The notes: a model not told the origin generated them from the letters alone. Shown: positions 18,409 to 27,365, counted from the first letter of the stretch. The stretch is 50,314 nt of DNA from Lachnospiraceae bacterium (GCA_024403235.1 JAKSSF010000016.1:1-50314); one strand, 5' to 3'. A program made the numbers and translations.

Positions 18409-19080
18409 GTGGAACAATATAAACAGGAATTTATTGAATTTATGGTAGCGTGTAAGGTATTAAAGTTTGGTGATTTTACCTTGAAAAGTGGTAGAAAATC
18501 CCCCTTCTTTATGAACGCTGGGGCTTATGTAACAGGTGCTCAGTTGAAAAAATTAGGAGAGTATTATGCAAAAGCCATCCATGACCAGTATGGAGATGAC
18601 TTTGATGTATTATTTGGACCCGCTTATAAGGGAATTCCTTTAAGTGTAGCCACTACCATTGCCTATAGTGAGTTATATGGGAAAGAGATTCGTTATTGCT
18701 CCAATCGTAAAGAAGAAAAGGATCACGGTGATACAGGCATTTTGTTAGGTAGTAAATTACAGGATGGAGACAAAGTGGTCATTATTGAAGATGTTACTAC
18801 TTCCGGAAAATCCATTGAAGAAACCTTCCCTATTTTGAAGGCTCAGGCCAATGTAGAAATCAAAGGCCTTATGGTTTCCTTGAACCGTTGTGAAAGAGGA
18901 AAAGGTAGCAAAAGTGCATTGGAGGAAATCAAGGACTTATATGGTTTTGAAACCGGAGCCATTGTTTCCATGAAGGAAGTGGTAGAGTATCTTGAGGGCA
19001 AGGAAATCGATGGACAGGTATTGATCGACCAGGATATTAAGAATAGAATTGATGCCTATTATGCAGAATACGGGGTGTAA
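18409..19080 (+). CDS. pyrE: Orotate phosphoribosyltransferase
   Basis: A 223-residue enzyme joining orotate to PRPP to give OMP, the substrate of the preceding pyrF product. The PRPP-binding motif is 'VVIIEDVTTSGKSIEE' and the N-terminal 'GDFTLKSGRKSPFFMNAG' is typical. It begins with GTG at 18409, 6 bp after AAAGGAG, the only sensible start in frame. Length is normal. Confidence 0.95.
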   Translation: MEQYKQEFIEFMVACKVLKFGDFTLKSGRKSPFFMNAGAYVTGAQLKKLGEYYAKAIHDQYGDDFDVLFGPAYKGIPLSVATTIAYSELYGKEIRYCSNRKEEKDHGDTGILLGSKLQDGDKVVIIEDVTTSGKSIEETFPILKAQANVEIKGLMVSLNRCERGKGSKSALEEIKDLYGFETGAIVSMKEVVEYLEGKEIDGQVLIDQDIKNRIDAYYAEYGV

Positions 19081-19083
19081 CAT

Positions 19084-19236
19084 ATGGAAGAAAAAGTATA
19101 TAAAACTATGGGTGGCGCAGGCGCTTTAAATATCGTGGTAGGGGTAGTTTCTATCGTTGCCGGTTTAGCATGCGGTGTTCTATTGATTATTGGTGGCGCT
19201 AAGCTGTTAAGTCAAAAAAGAAATATATTGTTTTAA
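19084..19236 (+). CDS. Small membrane protein, 50 residues
   Basis: A 50-residue open frame, ATG 19084 to TAA 19236, starting 3 bp after the pyrE stop. The start 'MEEKVYKTMGGAGALNIV' leads into a glycine/valine-rich hydrophobic segment (about 15-39) that contains 'GVVSIVAGLACGVLLIIGGA', then a basic end 'KLLSQKRN'. This is one membrane span, possibly two short ones in a hairpin. Close coupling to pyrE and the clean charge pattern argue that it is real. No function is known to me. Confidence 0.7.
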   Translation: MEEKVYKTMGGAGALNIVVGVVSIVAGLACGVLLIIGGAKLLSQKRNILF

Positions 19237-19307
19237 GCATAAGAAAGGTGTTTCGTATAGGCGAAATGCCTTTTCTTTATGGTTTTTAGGTGAAGAAAGT
19301 GAGTACT

Positions 19308-19631
19308 ATGAAAGCCAATAAAAATTATAAATTTACCAATAAAGCACATGGGAAATGGGGAATTATGTCAACTATTTTGGGGCTGATTTCCATTGGATCC
19401 TTTTTTATGGCTATCTATGATTCCTTCCAGATAAAAGGAGAAGCCGGAGCCAATTATGGCTTAGTGGGAGTTTGGATTTTTTTGTTTGCTTCCATTGGTT
19501 TAGGGTTAGGATTATGGACCAGAACGGACCAGGATGGATATCATTTATTTCCCTATTTAGGGATCGTTTTGAATTTAGTAGCTTTATTTATGATTAGTTT
19601 TATACTTTATGCAGGAGCCTATGGATTATGA
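19308..19631 (+). CDS. Small multi-pass membrane protein
   Basis: About 107 residues, with a basic, hydrophilic start ('MKANKNYKFTNKAHGKWG') followed by three likely membrane spans near residues 18-36, 53-70 and 81-102. Spans 2 and 3 are separated by 'TRTDQDGYH'. It resembles small uncharacterised membrane proteins of Lachnospiraceae; no function is known to me. The start could also be GTG at 19290, six codons earlier; neither has a strong ribosome site. Its end overlaps the aminopeptidase start by 4 bp (ATGA), so translation is coupled. Confidence 0.7.
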   Translation: MKANKNYKFTNKAHGKWGIMSTILGLISIGSFFMAIYDSFQIKGEAGANYGLVGVWIFLFASIGLGLGLWTRTDQDGYHLFPYLGIVLNLVALFMISFILYAGAYGL

Positions 19632-21682
19632 AAAATGAAAGATATGTTTTAGCAGTGGAAAGAATTGCAGAAATACCCGGTGAATTCCATTTGACAAAAG
19701 AGTGGAACGGGTATTTTCATGCTGTTTCCACTTTTATTTTAAAAACCATACAACAAGCAGATCGTATGGATAATAAAAGCTGGGAAGAGGCTTCCTTAGA
19801 GCAAGTACGGCAATGGAATCAGGAATTGTATCAGGATATTTTGCCGGAACAGTATGAGAACAGTTTTGCCAATCCTACCTACGCTGTACAGCAGTTAGGA
19901 AAAGAATTGGGCCAGGTAATGTGTGCATTGTACGCAGAACTGTATAGTTTGATTTCTTATTGCCATACAGGAAAAGAAATGGCTATGACCATTCGTATGG
20001 AATTATTTTTAGAGTTGTATCATTGCTTTTTGGACTGTCAGGAAGAGGGAAAGCTACCTACCAGAGAAATGCTTCAAGAGATCTATTATTGGTTTGCCAG
20101 CGATTATTGCGATATATTTTTAGAAGAGGGAGTGAAAGAACGGTATGTGCCGGGAGAATGCTTTTGGACAAAACAAATAGAAGCGTCTAATCTGACAGAC
20201 ATGAGATACCTGTATCGATTTGGAGAGTATGTGACTTCTGAGCAGGAAGAAATGGCACAGTTTATGAACTGCTTACCGGAAGAGAAAGTGCAAAAAATGG
20301 CAGATACTTACACACAAGGGTATCGTAAAGGTTTTCAGGTGGCGAAAAAAGATCTTTCCGGCAAAGGTACTGTCAATGTAGTGGCATTCTTAGGGATGGA
20401 AAGAATGATGAAAAAGGCTTTCCAAAATTTTCGAGAGATGGGATTAGAGCCAATTATTTTTGCATCTCCCGTCAGCTTCTTGGAAGGAAGAAGATACTAT
20501 AAAAATGGCTATCACGGTGCCATTCCTAACAGACAGTTTGAATATGATCATGAACAGGACAACAGTTTGTATCTGGATGGGAAATATAATACCAGAAAAC
20601 TGGAATGCTATGGGACTGCTTTGGAAACCTATAAAGAGGCAGAGAAAAAGATGAGTGGTCCGGCAGTGGTAGAAAGCTTTGGAGAAAAGGCTTACCAACC
20701 GATGACCAAGGAAGTCAATCTGCGATTAGAGGAAAAACATCAAAAACTTTCTGTAGAATACCAGGGAAAGGCCAGACAGTTGGTGAACCAATATGTAAAA
20801 GGGGAGGAAACCAGCTTTACCATTATTGCATTTCCCACCCCTGCAATTGGACCTAAATTTTCCCAGGCCTTTGAAGAGACCATTGCCTTAAATACCTTAG
20901 AGTATGAAGTGTATAAAAACTGCCAACAGGCAATCATTGATCAATTGGATCAGGCGCAAGTTGTAAGAATCAAAGGAAAAGGCAACAATGAAACGGATTT
21001 AACAGTTGCACTCCATGCGTTGGGTGATCCACAAAAAGAAACCAATTTCGAAAACTGTGTTGCGGATGTAAATATACCGGTAGGTGAAGTGTTTACATCT
21101 CCTAAACTTTCGGGAACCAATGGCATTCTGCATGTGACAAAGGTATTTTTGAATGAATTGGAATATAAAGATTTAAAACTTACCTTTACAGATGGCATGA
21201 TTTCTGAATATAGTTGCAAAAACTTCCCTACAGAAGAAGAGAACAAAGCTTTTATTTTAGAAAAAATTCTGCATCATCATGAAACCCTTCCTATGGGAGA
21301 GTTTGCAATTGGTACCAATACCACTGCCTATGAGGCGGCAAGAAGATTAGAGATAGAGGATGTTTTACCAATCTTAATTGCAGAAAAAATGGGGCCCCAT
21401 TTTGCAGTGGGAGATACCTGCTATAGCATGGAAGAGGATGTGAAACTCTACAATCCCGACGGAAAAGAAATCGTGGCAAAGGAAAATGAATGTTCCGCTA
21501 AGAGAAAGGAAAATCCTGCTTTGGCATATTTCCAATGTCATACCGATATCACCATCCCCTATGATGAGTTGGATTCCATTATTGGGATAACGAAAGAAGG
21601 GAAAGAAATCCCCATTATTCAGGATGGAATCTTTGTGGTTAAGGGCTGTGAGGAATTGAATAAACCCTTGCAGATTCGTTGA
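19628..21682 (+). CDS. Aminopeptidase, peptidase family M29
   Basis: A 684-residue metallo-aminopeptidase. The C-terminal ~370 residues match family M29 (thermophilic aminopeptidases): 'EFAIGTNTTAYEAARRLE', 'EKMGPHFAVGDTCYSMEED' and 'CHTDITIPYDELDSI' carry the His, Glu and Asp metal-ligand region. The N-terminal ~300 residues are an extra domain, so it is longer than the ~410-residue classic enzymes. No signal peptide, so it probably trims peptides in the cytosol. It ends at the purE promoter, whose -35 overlaps the stop codon. Confidence 0.83.
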   Translation: MKNERYVLAVERIAEIPGEFHLTKEWNGYFHAVSTFILKTIQQADRMDNKSWEEASLEQVRQWNQELYQDILPEQYENSFANPTYAVQQLGKELGQVMCALYAELYSLISYCHTGKEMAMTIRMELFLELYHCFLDCQEEGKLPTREMLQEIYYWFASDYCDIFLEEGVKERYVPGECFWTKQIEASNLTDMRYLYRFGEYVTSEQEEMAQFMNCLPEEKVQKMADTYTQGYRKGFQVAKKDLSGKGTVNVVAFLGMERMMKKAFQNFREMGLEPIIFASPVSFLEGRRYYKNGYHGAIPNRQFEYDHEQDNSLYLDGKYNTRKLECYGTALETYKEAEKKMSGPAVVESFGEKAYQPMTKEVNLRLEEKHQKLSVEYQGKARQLVNQYVKGEETSFTIIAFPTPAIGPKFSQAFEETIALNTLEYEVYKNCQQAIIDQLDQAQVVRIKGKGNNETDLTVALHALGDPQKETNFENCVADVNIPVGEVFTSPKLSGTNGILHVTKVFLNELEYKDLKLTFTDGMISEYSCKNFPTEEENKAFILEKILHHHETLPMGEFAIGTNTTAYEAARRLEIEDVLPILIAEKMGPHFAVGDTCYSMEEDVKLYNPDGKEIVAKENECSAKRKENPALAYFQCHTDITIPYDELDSIIGITKEGKEIPIIQDGIFVVKGCEELNKPLQIR

Positions 21683-21707
21683 CGAAAGTGGGAATATTTA
21701 GTAAAAT
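21679..21707 (+). promoter_or_regulatory. Promoter of the pur operon
   Basis: TTGACG (21679-21684) and TAAAAT (21702-21707), spacing 17 bp, lie 44 bp before purE. The -35 overlaps the end of the aminopeptidase gene. I saw no purine riboswitch in the short leader. Confidence 0.7.
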
Positions 21708-21750
21708 TATTACTAGGTATGTTTAAGAATCAACAGCAAAGGAGAACAAG

Positions 21751-22257
21751 ATGGCAGCAGTAGGAATTGTAATGGGTAGCGATTCAGATATGCCCGTAAT
21801 GAGTAAGGCAGCAGATATTTTGGAAGAGTTTGGTATTTCTTATGAAATGACCATTATTTCTGCCCATAGAGAACCGGATGTATTTTTTGAATATGCAAAA
21901 TCAGCAGAGGAAAAAGGCTTTAAGGTAATTATTGCAGGAGCAGGTATGGCAGCTCATTTACCCGGTATGTGTGCCGCAATTTTCCCTATGCCGGTGATTG
22001 GCATTCCTATGCACACTACTTCTTTAGGGGGTAGAGATTCTTTGTATTCTATTGTACAGATGCCTTCCGGCATTCCGGTAGCAACAGTAGCTATTAACGG
22101 AGGTGCAAACGCAGGGCTTTTGGCTGCAAAGATTTTAGCAACCAGTGATGCAGAGCTGTTACAGAAGTTGAAAGACTACAGCCAGTCTATGAAGGAGGGC
22201 GTTCAGAAAAAGGATGCCAAACTTCAGGAAGTTGGATATAAGAATTATACAAAATAA
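21751..22257 (+). CDS. purE: N5-carboxyaminoimidazole ribonucleotide mutase
   Basis: A 168-residue purine-synthesis enzyme. The signature 'GIVMGSDSDMPVM' and 'SAHREPD' bind the ribonucleotide phosphate and carry the catalytic His, and 'AGAGMAAHLPGM' is the central loop. The length and residues fit class I PurE, which converts N5-CAIR to CAIR and normally works with PurK; purK is not in the window. ATG 21751 follows AAAGGAG. First gene of purE-purM-purN-purD. Confidence 0.95.
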   Translation: MAAVGIVMGSDSDMPVMSKAADILEEFGISYEMTIISAHREPDVFFEYAKSAEEKGFKVIIAGAGMAAHLPGMCAAIFPMPVIGIPMHTTSLGGRDSLYSIVQMPSGIPVATVAINGGANAGLLAAKILATSDAELLQKLKDYSQSMKEGVQKKDAKLQEVGYKNYTK

Positions 22258-22319
22258 TTCGTTAGAAAATGGTAGTTATTTTTTAGATAAAAACAAGAAG
22301 ATAAGGGTGGAGAAAAATC

Positions 22320-23345
22320 ATGGATTACAAAAAAGCAGGTGTAGATATTGAAGCAGGATACCAGTCCGTTGAATTGATGAAGGAACATGTAAAAAAGACC
22401 ATGCGTGCAGAGGTTATGGGAGGCTTAGGGGGCTTTTCCGGTGCCTTTTCTTTAGCAAAGATAAAAGAAATGGAGCATCCTGTTTTATTATCCGGTACAG
22501 ATGGTGTGGGAACAAAAATCAAATTGGCATTTTTGTTGGATAAGCATGATACCATTGGTATTGACTGTGTGGCTATGTGTGTAAATGATGTAGCTTGTGC
22601 CGGTGGAGAGCCTTTATTCTTCTTAGATTATATTGCCTGCGGTAAGAACTATCCGGAAAAAATCGCAGCTATCGTAAAAGGTGTGGCAGAGGGCTGCCAG
22701 CAGGCAGGTGCTGCTTTAGTCGGTGGCGAAACTGCAGAACATCCCGGATTGATGCCGGAGGACGAATATGATTTGGCAGGCTTTGCAGTTGGTGTGGTAG
22801 AGGAAAAAGAATTGATTACCGGTGCCAACTTAAAAGATGGTGATGTGTTAATCGGTATGGCTTCTACAGGTGTACATAGCAATGGTTTTTCTTTGGTTCG
22901 TAAGGTATTTGATATGACCAAGGAAAGCTTGGAGACCTATTATGAGGAATTAGGTACCACTTTGGGAGATGCATTATTGGCACCTACCAGAATCTATGTA
23001 AAAGCTTTGAAATCCATTAAGGATGCCGGTATTACAGTAAAAGCCTGCAGCCATATTACCGGTGGTGGCTTCTATGAAAACATCCCAAGAATGTTACCGG
23101 AAGGTATGCACGCTGTTGTGAAAAAGGATAGCTATGAAATACCTGCAATTTTCAAATTATTGCAGAAAAAAGGTGATATTGCAGAAGAAATGATGTATAA
23201 CACCTACAATATGGGACTTGGCATGATTGTTGCAGTAGATCCTGCAGATGTAGAGGCAACCATGGAAGCGATTCAAAAAGCAGGTGACACTCCCTATGTA
23301 GTTGGCTCCATCAAAGCAGGAGACAAAGGAGTTACCTTATGCTAA
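22320..23345 (+). CDS. purM: Phosphoribosylformylglycinamidine cyclo-ligase
   Basis: A 341-residue AIR synthetase, which closes the imidazole ring using ATP. Visible motifs are 'LLSGTDGVGTKIKLAF', 'CVNDVACAGGEPLFFLDYIA', 'GGETAEHPGLM' and 'HITGGGFYENIPRML'. Length is standard. The last 7 bases overlap purN (ATG within the purM end), so translation is coupled. Confidence 0.96.
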   Translation: MDYKKAGVDIEAGYQSVELMKEHVKKTMRAEVMGGLGGFSGAFSLAKIKEMEHPVLLSGTDGVGTKIKLAFLLDKHDTIGIDCVAMCVNDVACAGGEPLFFLDYIACGKNYPEKIAAIVKGVAEGCQQAGAALVGGETAEHPGLMPEDEYDLAGFAVGVVEEKELITGANLKDGDVLIGMASTGVHSNGFSLVRKVFDMTKESLETYYEELGTTLGDALLAPTRIYVKALKSIKDAGITVKACSHITGGGFYENIPRMLPEGMHAVVKKDSYEIPAIFKLLQKKGDIAEEMMYNTYNMGLGMIVAVDPADVEATMEAIQKAGDTPYVVGSIKAGDKGVTLC

Positions 23346-23968
23346 GAGTGGTAGTTTGTGTTTCCGGTGGAGGCACCAATTTACAAGCTATTTTAGATGC
23401 CATTGAAAATGGCAATATTACCAATACAAAAATTGAAATGGTGATTAGCAACAATCCCGGTGCTTATGCATTGGAACGAGCAAAAAATGCCGGTGTAGAA
23501 GCCCTTTGTATGTCGCCCAAAAATTATGAGAGTAGAGAAGCTTTCCATCAGGCTTTTTGTAAAAAAATGGAAGATGTCAACCCGGATTTGATTGTGTTGG
23601 CCGGATTTTTAGTAAATATTCCAAAGGAAATGGTTGCAGCATTTCCCAATCGAATTTTAAATATTCATCCTTCCCTGATTCCATCTTTCTGTGGCGTAGG
23701 CTATTACGGATTGAAGGTTCATGAAGGTGTATTAAGCAGAGGCGCGAAGGTGACCGGTGCTACGGTACACTTTGTAGATGAAGGCACCGATACAGGTCCT
23801 ATTCTTTTACAAAAGGCGGTAGAGGTACAATCGGGAGATACCCCCAAGGTATTACAGCAAAGAGTCATGGAACAGGCAGAATGGATTATTTTACCGAAAG
23901 CCATTGATGCCATTGCAAACAATAGAGTGGAATTTGTGGATGGAATTGCCAGAGTAATAGAGGCTTAA
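23339..23968 (+). CDS. purN: Phosphoribosylglycinamide formyltransferase
   Basis: A 209-residue GAR transformylase that uses 10-formyltetrahydrofolate. The start 'VVCVSGGGTNLQAILDAI' binds the GAR phosphate. The catalytic Asn-His pair is in 'ILNIHPSLIPSF', and the catalytic Asp is in 'DEGTDTGPIL'. It begins inside the end of purM. Length is normal. Confidence 0.95.
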   Translation: MLRVVVCVSGGGTNLQAILDAIENGNITNTKIEMVISNNPGAYALERAKNAGVEALCMSPKNYESREAFHQAFCKKMEDVNPDLIVLAGFLVNIPKEMVAAFPNRILNIHPSLIPSFCGVGYYGLKVHEGVLSRGAKVTGATVHFVDEGTDTGPILLQKAVEVQSGDTPKVLQQRVMEQAEWIILPKAIDAIANNRVEFVDGIARVIEA

Positions 23969-24019
23969 AGTGAGACTGGAAAGGCGATGACGTTCCCAAA
24001 AAGCTAGGAGGACAGAAAA

Positions 24020-25291
24020 ATGAAGGTATTGATTGTAGGTTCCGGTGGTAGAGAACATGCCATTGCAACTTCTGTAGCAAAATCTGAAAAAGTAGATAAA
24101 ATTTACTGTGCACCCGGAAATGCGGGTATTGCAGCTTTAGCAGAATGTGTTGCCATTGGTGCTATGGAATTTGAGAAGCTGGTTGCCTTTGCCAAGGAAA
24201 AATCTATTGATTTATGCATCGTGGGTATGGATGATCCTTTGGTAGGTGGTTTGGTAGACTTAATGGAAGAAGCCGGTATTCGTACCTTTGGTCCCAGAAA
24301 AAATGCTGCCATTTTGGAAGGCAGTAAGGCCTTTTCCAAGGATTTGATGAAAAAATATGCCATTCCTACAGCAGCCTATGAAAATTTTGATGATCCGGAC
24401 AAAGCCCTTGCGTATTTGGAAACCTGTGATTTCCCCATTGTATTAAAAGCAGATGGCTTGGCTTTGGGAAAAGGGGTGTTGATTTGCAATACCTTAGAGG
24501 AAGCAAAAGAGGGCGTGAAGTCCATTATGTTAGATAAAAATTTTGGCTCTGCGGGAAACCGTATGGTCATTGAAGAGTTTATGACCGGTAGAGAAGTGTC
24601 TGTACTTTCCTTTGTAGATGGAAAGACCATTCAGACCATGACATCTGCTCAGGATCATAAGCGCGCAAAGGATGGAGATCAAGGCTTAAATACAGGCGGT
24701 ATGGGAACCTTCTCTCCCAGTCCTTTTTATACAGAAGAAGTAGATACATTTTGTAAAAAATATATTTATCAGCCTACCGTAGATGCTATGGCAAAGGAAG
24801 GCAGAGAATTTAAGGGTGTTATTTTCTTTGGTCTTATGTTGACAGAAAAAGGCCCCAGAGTATTAGAGTATAATGCCAGATTTGGTGACCCGGAGGCACA
24901 GGTGGTTTTGCCCCGTATGAAAAATGATATTATTGAGGTAATGGAAGCCTGTATCGATGGTACCTTAGACCAAATCGATTTACAGTTCGAAGACAATGCG
25001 GCAGTCTGTGTAGTATTGGCTTCTGATGGATACCCGGTGGCTTATGAAAAAGGCAAAGTGATTTCCGGGTTGGAAGCCTTTGATGACAAAGACGGCTACT
25101 ATTGCTTCCATGCAGGTACAAAAATGACAGACGCCGGTCTTGTTACCAATGGTGGTAGAGTTTTGGGAGTAACGGCGAAAGGGAAAGATTTGAAGGAAGC
25201 CCGTGCCAATGCCTATGCAGCAACCAACTGGGTACAGTTTGAAAACAAATATATGAGAAATGATATTGGTAAGGCAATTGACGAGGCATAA
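24020..25291 (+). CDS. purD: Phosphoribosylamine-glycine ligase
   Basis: A 423-residue GAR synthetase of the ATP-grasp fold. 'VLIVGSGGREHAIA' opens the N-domain, 'VLKADGLALGKGVLICN' is the ATP-grasp lysine region, and 'NARFGDPEAQVVLPRM' is the metal/ATP signature. The C-terminal lid domain ends near 'GRVLGVTA'. The gene is preceded by AGGAGG. It completes the local purine cluster; other pur genes must lie elsewhere. Confidence 0.96.
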   Translation: MKVLIVGSGGREHAIATSVAKSEKVDKIYCAPGNAGIAALAECVAIGAMEFEKLVAFAKEKSIDLCIVGMDDPLVGGLVDLMEEAGIRTFGPRKNAAILEGSKAFSKDLMKKYAIPTAAYENFDDPDKALAYLETCDFPIVLKADGLALGKGVLICNTLEEAKEGVKSIMLDKNFGSAGNRMVIEEFMTGREVSVLSFVDGKTIQTMTSAQDHKRAKDGDQGLNTGGMGTFSPSPFYTEEVDTFCKKYIYQPTVDAMAKEGREFKGVIFFGLMLTEKGPRVLEYNARFGDPEAQVVLPRMKNDIIEVMEACIDGTLDQIDLQFEDNAAVCVVLASDGYPVAYEKGKVISGLEAFDDKDGYYCFHAGTKMTDAGLVTNGGRVLGVTAKGKDLKEARANAYAATNWVQFENKYMRNDIGKAIDEA

Positions 25292-25316
25292 AGGTTTGCC
25301 TTGATGAGGTGGTAGT

Positions 25317-25769
25317 ATGTTTTTAGAAGAGGATGAATATCACATTCCGAGAAAATGTAATAAATGTGGTGGTGTAATGGTCTTTCAAGGGGTAGGGGAA
25401 TATGCCTGTGAGGACTGTGGAGAAAAGGATTTTGATGATTACGGAAAGGTTCGTGGTTATATTGAAAGACATCCGGGAGCCAATGCGGTGGAAATCGAAA
25501 TGTTCACCGGAGTAACCCAGAGAGCCATTCGGAAAATGTTACGGGATTCCAGATTGGAGGTTCGGGCGGATTCCAGAGCGTTCCTTCGTTGTGATATTTG
25601 TGGAAAAGAAATCCGTAGTGGAAAGCTATGTTCTGCATGTGAAATGGCCATGCATCGTAAAATTGAAGCAGAACAAAGAACCCAAACTCGAGATAAGTCT
25701 ATGCGTGGTTATGCGATCAGACCTACCGGTGCAACGGGTATGAAACGATTTAGAAGAGAAGAAAATTGA
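25317..25769 (+). CDS. Zinc-ribbon/HTH protein, YvyF-like
   Basis: A 150-residue protein with an N-terminal zinc ribbon (CNKC...CEDC, about residues 15-36), a winged-helix-like middle ('GANAVEIEMFTGVTQRAIRK') and a second Cys set ('CDICGKEIRSGKLCSAC'). The arrangement resembles the YvyF family found in flagellar operons of Firmicutes, but no flagellar gene lies nearby, so a flagellar role is uncertain. Possible DNA or RNA binding. ATG 25317 follows GAGGTGG. It lies 25 bp after purD. Confidence 0.75.
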   Translation: MFLEEDEYHIPRKCNKCGGVMVFQGVGEYACEDCGEKDFDDYGKVRGYIERHPGANAVEIEMFTGVTQRAIRKMLRDSRLEVRADSRAFLRCDICGKEIRSGKLCSACEMAMHRKIEAEQRTQTRDKSMRGYAIRPTGATGMKRFRREEN

Positions 25770-25804
25770 TTTGCAATCAGAAAAATACATTTAGGAGGCG
25801 TATT

Positions 25805-27232
25805 GTGAACAAGAATCAGAAGAAAACCAGATGGAGCGCTGTCATTTTAGGAATCGCTATGATGGTGGGAATGATTTTATTATCCCCCAGTGCAAAAGTA
25901 GATAGCTTGGCCTTGGGACAGGCAAAGGTTATTCCGGAAAGTGCTAAAATTCGTGACAAGGCGGATTTGAATAGTAACCAGATTGGTTCAGCAGAACAGG
26001 GAAAGACCTTAGATGTTATATCTCAAACCAAGGGTGCAGACGGAAAAGTTTGGTATAAGGTGTACATAGATGGACAGACTACTGGATATATCCGTGGAGA
26101 TTTGGTAAATGCAAGTGGAACCATTCCGGAGGAAGGCGCTGCTTCTACTCAGGAAACCAAACCTGCAGAAAGCCAGGAAACTAAACCGGAACAGAGCCAG
26201 GAAAATCAGAGTACAACAACCACAGCTTCCAGTGGAAATAAAACTACAGTAGGAAGCAACAATACCCAAACAAGCAGCACTACTGAAACCACTCAATCTA
26301 CAGAAGCGACCGGTAATGCTTCAGCAAATGTTTCTGTAAGTGAAAGCAAGGTTATCAAGGCAAAGGTAAATTCTTCCAGCGTGCGTGTGAGAAAAGGACC
26401 TGGTACAAATTATGATGTGGCAGGAAATGCACCTGGGAATACAGAAGTTTCTGTTTCCGGGGAAACCGCAGGTTCAGATGGTAAAGTGTGGTATCAGGTA
26501 AGCTTTAATTTGAATAATGCTACTGTAAATGGTTTTATTCGAAATGATTTCTTGGAAATATTGGAAACTATGTCGGAGGAAGCTGAGGCAGAGCCGGTTG
26601 AAGAAGAAGCTCCTGCGGAAGAGATAGAGGAAGAAGAACTAGTTACATTAGATAACGAAGATTACTTCTTAAAGTATATGCAAAATGGCGAAGGCCAGAT
26701 GGATTGGTTTTTATTTGATAATATCAAAGGAACCAGTCAGAGTCTTACTGAACTTTTACAGGCGGCAGAAACTAACACCGAGGTAGATATAGCTGATGCA
26801 GATATGCTGTCTAAGTTAAAACTGATTGTTATTGTAATGGCTGTCGTTATTTTCTTACTGTTTATTATTATGACAGTTCTGCTCTTTAAGCTTCGTGATG
26901 CTTCCTATGAAGAGGAAGAAGAGGATGAAGAAGAGGAGGAAGAACCCGTAGAAGAAAGACGAGGTTTCAGAGGTCGTCGTAAAGTTCGAGAAGAAGAACC
27001 TGAGGACGAAGAAGATGAGGAAGAGGAGGAAGAGGAACCTGCCGCTCCCAAGCGAGGTCTCTTTGGCCGGAAAAAAGTAGTTGAAGAGGAAGAAGATGAA
27101 GTTGTTGTGCCTGTTAAGAAAGCGGGACCTGTTGTAGAAGAGGATGAAGCAGGAGATACCGGTGCCATTGATTTTATGGATGTGGTAGATGATGATATGG
27201 TATTTGACTTTATCGATAATTACAAAAAATAA
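25805..27232 (+). CDS. SH3b-domain surface protein with acidic cytosolic-type tail
   Basis: About 475 residues from GTG 25805, which follows GGAGG; the frame extends 13 codons further upstream but without a ribosome site. A membrane anchor or signal segment (about 11-27) is followed by two bacterial SH3 domains (about 39-100 and 185-255), each with the 'R.GPGTNYDV'/'WYQV' or 'WYKVYIDGQTTGYIRGD' pattern, joined by a Thr/Ser/Gln-rich linker. A second membrane span lies near 338-360. The tail (360-475) is rich in runs of Glu and Asp broken by 'RRGFRGRRK' and 'KRGLFGRKK'. SH3b domains usually bind cell-wall peptides; the role here is unknown. Confidence 0.8.
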   Translation: MNKNQKKTRWSAVILGIAMMVGMILLSPSAKVDSLALGQAKVIPESAKIRDKADLNSNQIGSAEQGKTLDVISQTKGADGKVWYKVYIDGQTTGYIRGDLVNASGTIPEEGAASTQETKPAESQETKPEQSQENQSTTTTASSGNKTTVGSNNTQTSSTTETTQSTEATGNASANVSVSESKVIKAKVNSSSVRVRKGPGTNYDVAGNAPGNTEVSVSGETAGSDGKVWYQVSFNLNNATVNGFIRNDFLEILETMSEEAEAEPVEEEAPAEEIEEEELVTLDNEDYFLKYMQNGEGQMDWFLFDNIKGTSQSLTELLQAAETNTEVDIADADMLSKLKLIVIVMAVVIFLLFIIMTVLLFKLRDASYEEEEEDEEEEEEPVEERRGFRGRRKVREEEPEDEEDEEEEEEEPAAPKRGLFGRKKVVEEEEDEVVVPVKKAGPVVEEDEAGDTGAIDFMDVVDDDMVFDFIDNYKK

Positions 27233-27269
27233 TTCGGGAAAGAATGATTAAAACTATTTAGATAAAAAG

Positions 27270-27275
27270 TATAAT
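27270..27275 (+). promoter_or_regulatory. Putative -10 just before the clpC leader terminator
   Basis: TATAAT at 27270-27275 sits 6 bp before the hairpin at 27281. The -35 is poor (ATTAAA at 27247-27252). If active, the transcript would begin in the hairpin's left arm. Confidence 0.35.
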
Positions 27276-27280
27276 GAGAG

Positions 27281-27328
27281 GGGAACAAATGAGAAATCCA
27301 AAAGGGAAACACTCTTTGTTCCCTTTTT
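27281..27328 (+). terminator. Terminator between the SH3b gene and clpC
   Basis: GGGAACAAA (27281-27289) pairs with TTTGTTCCC (27315-27323), with an inner GAG/CTC extension, and a T-run follows. It ends the SH3b transcript and may also attenuate clpC. Confidence 0.8.
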
Positions 27329-27365
27329 ATCCATAAAAAAGTTTCAAAATGAGAAAGGATAGAGT

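Noticed and set aside
21708-21750. Purine riboswitch before purE
   Set aside because: The leader is only about 40 nt and lacks the conserved core.
26905-27168. Minus-strand poly-serine frame
   Set aside because: It is the mirror of the Glu/Asp-rich tail of the SH3b gene; no start signal.
27233-27365. CtsR operator before clpC
   Set aside because: No tandem GGTCAAA heptamers are present.
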